7,988 bases of DNA from assembly GCA_005879065.1 (NCBI GenBank), contig VBLU01000117.1, forward strand, positions 1-7,988, in the 5' to 3' direction. The notes below the pieces were generated by a model. It saw only the letters and a program-made list of their open reading frames with translations, was not told where the DNA came from and made no database searches. The stretch is from Methanobacteriota archaeon (GTDB taxonomy: Archaea; Thermoplasmatota; Thermoplasmata; RBG-16-68-12). Numbering within the stretch: the stretch's first letter is position 1; every line of letters starts with the position of its first letter. Both the position numbers and the translations under genes were made by a program. This document shows positions 5,600-7,988 of the stretch, one piece after another.

Positions 5600-6346
5600 A
5601 TGGTCCTCGAAAAGCTCGGTGGCTCTCTCCGCGAGGCCTTACGGAAAATCGCCGGCGCGAGCTACGTGGACGAGTCCCTGATCAAGGAGATCGTCCGCGA
5701 CATCCAGCGGGCCTTGATCCAGGCGGACGTGAACGTCCAGCTCGCCCTCTCCATCACGCGGGAACTGCAACGGAGGGCCCTCGAGGACAAACCTCCCCCC
5801 GGGATGAGCCCGCGGGAGCACGTCGTCCGCATCATCTACGAGGAACTCGTCAAGATCCTCGGATCGACCCGTGAGGTCCCCATCCAGAAACAACGGATCC
5901 TGCTCGTCGGCTTGTACGGCCAAGGGAAGACGACGACCGCGGGGAAGCTCGCGAAGTTCTTCCAGAAAAAGGGCCTGTCCGTCGGGCTCGTGGCCGCGGA
6001 CGTTCATCGGCCCGCCGCCTACGACCAGCTGAAGCAGCTCGCGGAGCAGATCAACGCCTCCTTCTACGGCGATCCGGCCGCCAAGGACGCGACGAAGATC
6101 GCGAAGGCCGCAGGAGATCGAGTCGGTCGGCAAGGCGGTCCAGGCGGACGAACGGCTCCTCGTGGTCGATGCGACGGTGGGTCAGCAGGCGGGGCCGCAG
6201 GCAAAGGCGTTCCACGAGGCGGTGGGCATCACCGGGGTGATCGTCACGAAGCTCGACGGCACCGCGAAGGGAGGCGGGGCCTTGTCCGCCGTAGCCGAAG
6301 TGAAGGCTCCCATCGTCTTCATCGGCGTCGGCGAGAAGGTCGATGA
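5600..6346 (+). CDS. srp54: srp54 5' fragment: N domain and first half of GTPase domain
   Basis: This open frame encodes true SRP54 sequence only to about residue 170 (6109). Residues 1-90 are the helical N domain (MVLEKLGGSLREALRKIAG, then YVDESLIKEIVRDIQRALIQADVNV). G1 is GLYGQGKTTTAGK (104-116, K110), and the G2/insertion region is ADVHRPAAYDQLKQLAEQ (D134, R137). Sequence stays good to YGDPAAKDATKIAKA. Beyond that the frame reads a Gly/Arg-rich run (DRVGRQGGPGGRTAPRGR and on) to a stop at 6346, which is out-of-frame translation of the C-terminal part. If translated, the product lacks G3, G4, G5 and the M domain and could not work in SRP. Confidence 0.8.
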   Translation: MVLEKLGGSLREALRKIAGASYVDESLIKEIVRDIQRALIQADVNVQLALSITRELQRRALEDKPPPGMSPREHVVRIIYEELVKILGSTREVPIQKQRILLVGLYGQGKTTTAGKLAKFFQKKGLSVGLVAADVHRPAAYDQLKQLAEQINASFYGDPAAKDATKIAKAAGDRVGRQGGPGGRTAPRGRCDGGSAGGAAGKGVPRGGGHHRGDRHEARRHREGRRGLVRRSRSEGSHRLHRRRREGR

Positions 6347-6869
6347 TCTGGAGAAGTTCGAACCGCCTCGGTTCATCTCCCGCCTCCTGGGAATGGGGGA
6401 CCTCGAGACCCTCCTTGAACGCGCGCAAGAAGCGATCGACGCCCAGAAGGCGGAGGCCCTCACGAAGAAGATCATGGCGGGGAAGTTCACGCTCCACGAG
6501 ATGTACGAGCAGATCGAGATGCTCACGGACATGGGTCCCATGCGCAAGCTGGCGGCGATGATCCCCGGCGTCGGGAGCAAGATGAAGGACTCCGACATGG
6601 AGGACACGCAGGCACGCCTCAGGCGTTTCAAGATCATCATGGACTCGATGACGGACGAGGAGATGAAAGACCCGAAGACCGTGAAGTCGTCCCGAGTTCA
6701 GAGGATTGCCCGCGGAGCCGGGGTCGCTCCGCGAGACGTGAAGGAACTCCTTCGCAACTACGAGACCTCCCGCAAGGCGATCAAGGGTTTCGCGGGGAAC
6801 CGGAAGATGCGGAAGCAGATGTTGCAGCAGCTCGAGGCGTCCGGCGTAAGCCTCGACGAGGGCGGCTGA
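6162..6869 (+). CDS. srp54: srp54 3' fragment: second half of GTPase domain and M domain
   Basis: The homologous sequence in this frame begins at 6111 (QEIESVGKAVQADERLLVVD); the first usable start codon is GTG 6162. It contains ATVGQQAGPQAKAF, G4 TKLDG (6246-6260), GGGALSAVAEVKAPIVFIG and G5-region GEKVDDLEKFEPPRF. The M domain follows, with LGMGDLETLLERA, TLHEMYEQIEMLTDMGPM, the Met-rich signal-binding region, and the RNA-binding SRVQRIARGAGVAPRDVKELL. It ends normally (EASGVSLDEGG, stop 6869). No SD precedes GTG 6162, so independent translation is doubtful. Confidence 0.75.
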   Translation: MVDATVGQQAGPQAKAFHEAVGITGVIVTKLDGTAKGGGALSAVAEVKAPIVFIGVGEKVDDLEKFEPPRFISRLLGMGDLETLLERAQEAIDAQKAEALTKKIMAGKFTLHEMYEQIEMLTDMGPMRKLAAMIPGVGSKMKDSDMEDTQARLRRFKIIMDSMTDEEMKDPKTVKSSRVQRIARGAGVAPRDVKELLRNYETSRKAIKGFAGNRKMRKQMLQQLEASGVSLDEGG

Positions 6870-6884
6870 CGAACCGCTCCGATA

Positions 6885-6928
6885 CGACACCTTAATGATG
6901 TACTAGGACTAAGACGTTCAACGGGGAG
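6885..6928 (+). promoter_or_regulatory. Weak promoter candidate and SD of the DUF47 gene
   Basis: In the 68-base gap after srp54, ACCTTAATGATG (about 6889-6900) is the only AT-rich element and would place a start near 6920. GGGGAG (6923-6928) lies nine bases before ATG 6938 and is a good SD. No clear phosphate-responsive operator was recognised. Confidence 0.35.
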
Positions 6929-6937
6929 CGAGGGAGC

Positions 6938-7567
6938 ATGGGATTGAAGGCATGGATTATTCCGCAGGAGCGCCAGTTTTTCGACCTCCTCGAGAAGCTC
7001 GCGTCGACGGTCGACGAAGGTGCGATCGCCCTAGTGGATTTGTTGCACGACTTCCGTGACGTGCCGATGAAATGCCGACGGATCAAGGACGCGGAGCACC
7101 ATGGCGACGAGATCGTCCACAGAGTTTTCGAGGAGCTGAACAAAACGTTCATCACGCCAATCGACCGAGAGGACATCCAGTCCCTTGCGAGCGAGCTCGA
7201 CAACATCCTCGACATGATCGAAGCGGCCTCGAGCCGGATTGGCCTCTACGAGATTGATCGTCCGACCGAGGCGATGGTGCAGCTCGGAAATGTGATCAAG
7301 GACGGGACGGGACTTCTTAAGAGCGCGGTCGGGATGATCCGCAACATGAAGCAGGCCGATGGGGTCGAGCCGATCGCCATCGAGGTCCACCGCCTCGAGA
7401 ACGTCGCCGATGACCTCATGAACAGCGCAGTCGCTGCCCTCTTCCGAGAGGAGGATCCTGTGACGATCATCAAGTTCAAGGAGATCACGGAAGTCCTCGA
7501 GCAGGCCACGGATCACTGCGAGGACGTCGCCAACGTCCTGAGCGACATCGTAGCCAAGAATCAGTGA
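6938..7567 (+). CDS. DUF47/PhoU-like phosphate transport accessory protein
   Basis: A 209-residue all-helical protein of the PF01865 (PhoU_div, DUF47) family, the usual partner of PiT permeases. Family hallmarks are the N-terminal QERQFFDLLEKLA, the RRIKDAEHHGDEIVHRVFEELNKTFITPIDREDI block (about 48-81) with the acidic E/D-x-x-x-D metal-binding pattern, the ALASELDNILDMIE-like helix (SLASELDNILDMIEAASSRI), and in the second half HRLENVADDLMNSAVAALF and VLEQATDHCEDVANVL. The two halves repeat the three-helix PhoU fold. The length is normal and no membrane segment is seen, so it should be cytoplasmic. The PiT gene begins 57 bases downstream on the same strand, which strongly implies co-expression and control of low-affinity phosphate uptake. 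Confidence 0.93.
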   Translation: MGLKAWIIPQERQFFDLLEKLASTVDEGAIALVDLLHDFRDVPMKCRRIKDAEHHGDEIVHRVFEELNKTFITPIDREDIQSLASELDNILDMIEAASSRIGLYEIDRPTEAMVQLGNVIKDGTGLLKSAVGMIRNMKQADGVEPIAIEVHRLENVADDLMNSAVAALFREEDPVTIIKFKEITEVLEQATDHCEDVANVLSDIVAKNQ

Positions 7568-7624
7568 AGGCTTCGGAGGCCTCTCCCTGCGAAGCGGAGG
7601 GACGCGCGGAGGTACGGACCGGGC

Positions 7625-7988
7625 ATGGCGGATCCCTTCACGATGATCATCGTCGCGATCCTGATCGTCTTCTTGTTCGACTTCTTCAACGGGTTCCACG
7701 ATGCGGCGAACGCGATCGCGACAATCGTCGCAACGAAGGTCCTCACGCCGACGAAGGCGGTCGCCATGGCCGCGGTCGGGAACTTCGTCGGGATGGTCTT
7801 CATCACGAACGCGATCGCGGAGACGATTGGCAAGGGGATCATCGACACGAATGTCCTCGGCGTAAATACGCTGCCGCTGAGCAATGCCGCTCTCTTCCAT
7901 TCGATGGCCATCATCATGGGGGGCGTCGCCGGCGCGATCGGATGGGACTTAATCACGTGGCTTTGGGGTCTTCCGACCTCGAGCAGTC
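7625..7988 (+). CDS. pit: PiT-family inorganic phosphate permease, N-terminal part (cut by window edge)
   Basis: The first 121 residues of a phosphate:cation symporter. The signature FDFFNGFHDAANAIATIVAT (residues about 18-37), with the Asn and Asp needed for transport, follows a hydrophobic first segment (MIIVAILIVFLF). Further hydrophobic segments lie at about 44-65 and 94-113, and the window ends in WLWGLPTSSS, the PiT motif normally followed by His. Start ATG 7625: GGAGGT (7608-7613) is 11 bases away, rather far, but the GFHDAAN spacing from the N-terminus suits this start. It lies downstream of its DUF47 partner. The remaining two thirds are beyond the window. Confidence 0.93.
   Translation, partial: MADPFTMIIVAILIVFLFDFFNGFHDAANAIATIVATKVLTPTKAVAMAAVGNFVGMVFITNAIAETIGKGIIDTNVLGVNTLPLSNAALFHSMAIIMGGVAGAIGWDLITWLWGLPTSSS

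Larger units (their letters stand above)
5600..6869 (+). pseudogene. srp54: Signal recognition particle protein SRP54, disrupted by an internal deletion and frameshift
   Basis: SRP54 binds 7S RNA and signal sequences and, through its GTPase, delivers ribosomes to the membrane receptor FtsY. The N-terminal part (170 residues, 5600-6109) and the C-terminal part (6111-6866, about 252 residues) together cover the family end to end, but lie in different frames. At the join, about 27-29 residues expected between KIAKA and QEIESVGKAV are missing. These include the G3 motif DTAGR, needed for GTP hydrolysis. The change of frame implies loss of 3n+2 bases (or an equivalent assembly error). Everything else is well conserved: start, promoter, G1, G2, G4, G5 and M domain. 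SRP54 is essential, so either this is a sequence/assembly defect, a decayed extra copy, or a strain variant. Programmed frameshifting would not restore G3. Confidence 0.85.

Noticed and set aside
6090..6140. Programmed frameshift or intron in srp54
   Set aside because: Recoding could join the frames but could not supply the missing G3 segment, and sequence is lost rather than inserted.
7566..7606. Terminator hairpin between DUF47 and pit
   Set aside because: Some GC-rich symmetry (GGAGGCCTC) is present, but no T-run follows, and the two genes are expected to be co-transcribed.
7031..7900. Minus-strand open frame opposite DUF47 and pit
   Set aside because: Spans two confident plus-strand genes and the gap between them; the composition is Arg/Asp repeats typical of antisense translation.

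Overview
The window looks like a stretch of high-GC archaeal chromosome, most likely from an uncultured Thermoplasmatota-like lineage. The domain call rests on an archaeal-type methionine adenosyltransferase, an archaeal-type serine hydroxymethyltransferase, a COG1340-type coiled-coil protein, a small Ras/Rab-like GTPase, an SRP54 gene, and AT-rich TATA elements about 25-45 bases before most starts in otherwise GC-rich DNA. The phylum is an inference from overall flavour. Nothing here looks like a phage, an integrated element or a CRISPR locus.

Layout. (1) Positions 1-340, minus strand: the first 113 residues of a transcriptional regulator with an XRE-type helix-turn-helix followed by a CBS domain, cut by the window edge. 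It is divergent from (2) mat (535-1731, plus), with a shared regulatory gap holding TATA elements and small palindromes. (3) glyA (1789-3066, plus) follows with its own TATA box very close to the ATG, suggesting a nearly leaderless mRNA. (4) A minus-strand pair, a short TPR protein (3607-3876) translationally coupled through a GTGA overlap to a Ras-like GTPase (3023-3610), runs tail to tail into glyA with a 44-base overlap. (5) A COG1340-type coiled-coil protein (4129-4992, plus) has its own promoter. (6) Positions 4993-5334 carry no convincing protein gene. They contain a strong BRE/TATA-like promoter followed by a nested hairpin and a T-run (candidate small RNA), then a second region with inverted repeats. 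(7) A 67-residue protein with one C-terminal membrane segment (5335-5538). (8) srp54 (5600-6869), broken: about 27-29 codons containing the G3 (DTAGR) motif are missing and the reading frame changes at about 6110. (9) A DUF47/PhoU-like protein (6938-7567) followed by the start of a PiT-family phosphate permease (7625 to the window end), a classic phosphate-uptake pair.

The genes form several short units rather than one system. mat and glyA both serve one-carbon/methyl metabolism, and the divergent HTH-CBS regulator is a plausible but untested sensor for that unit. The TPR-GTPase pair probably acts together. DUF47 and PiT act together in phosphate transport. The points most worth a second look are the srp54 lesion, because the gene is normally essential, and the candidate small RNA just upstream.
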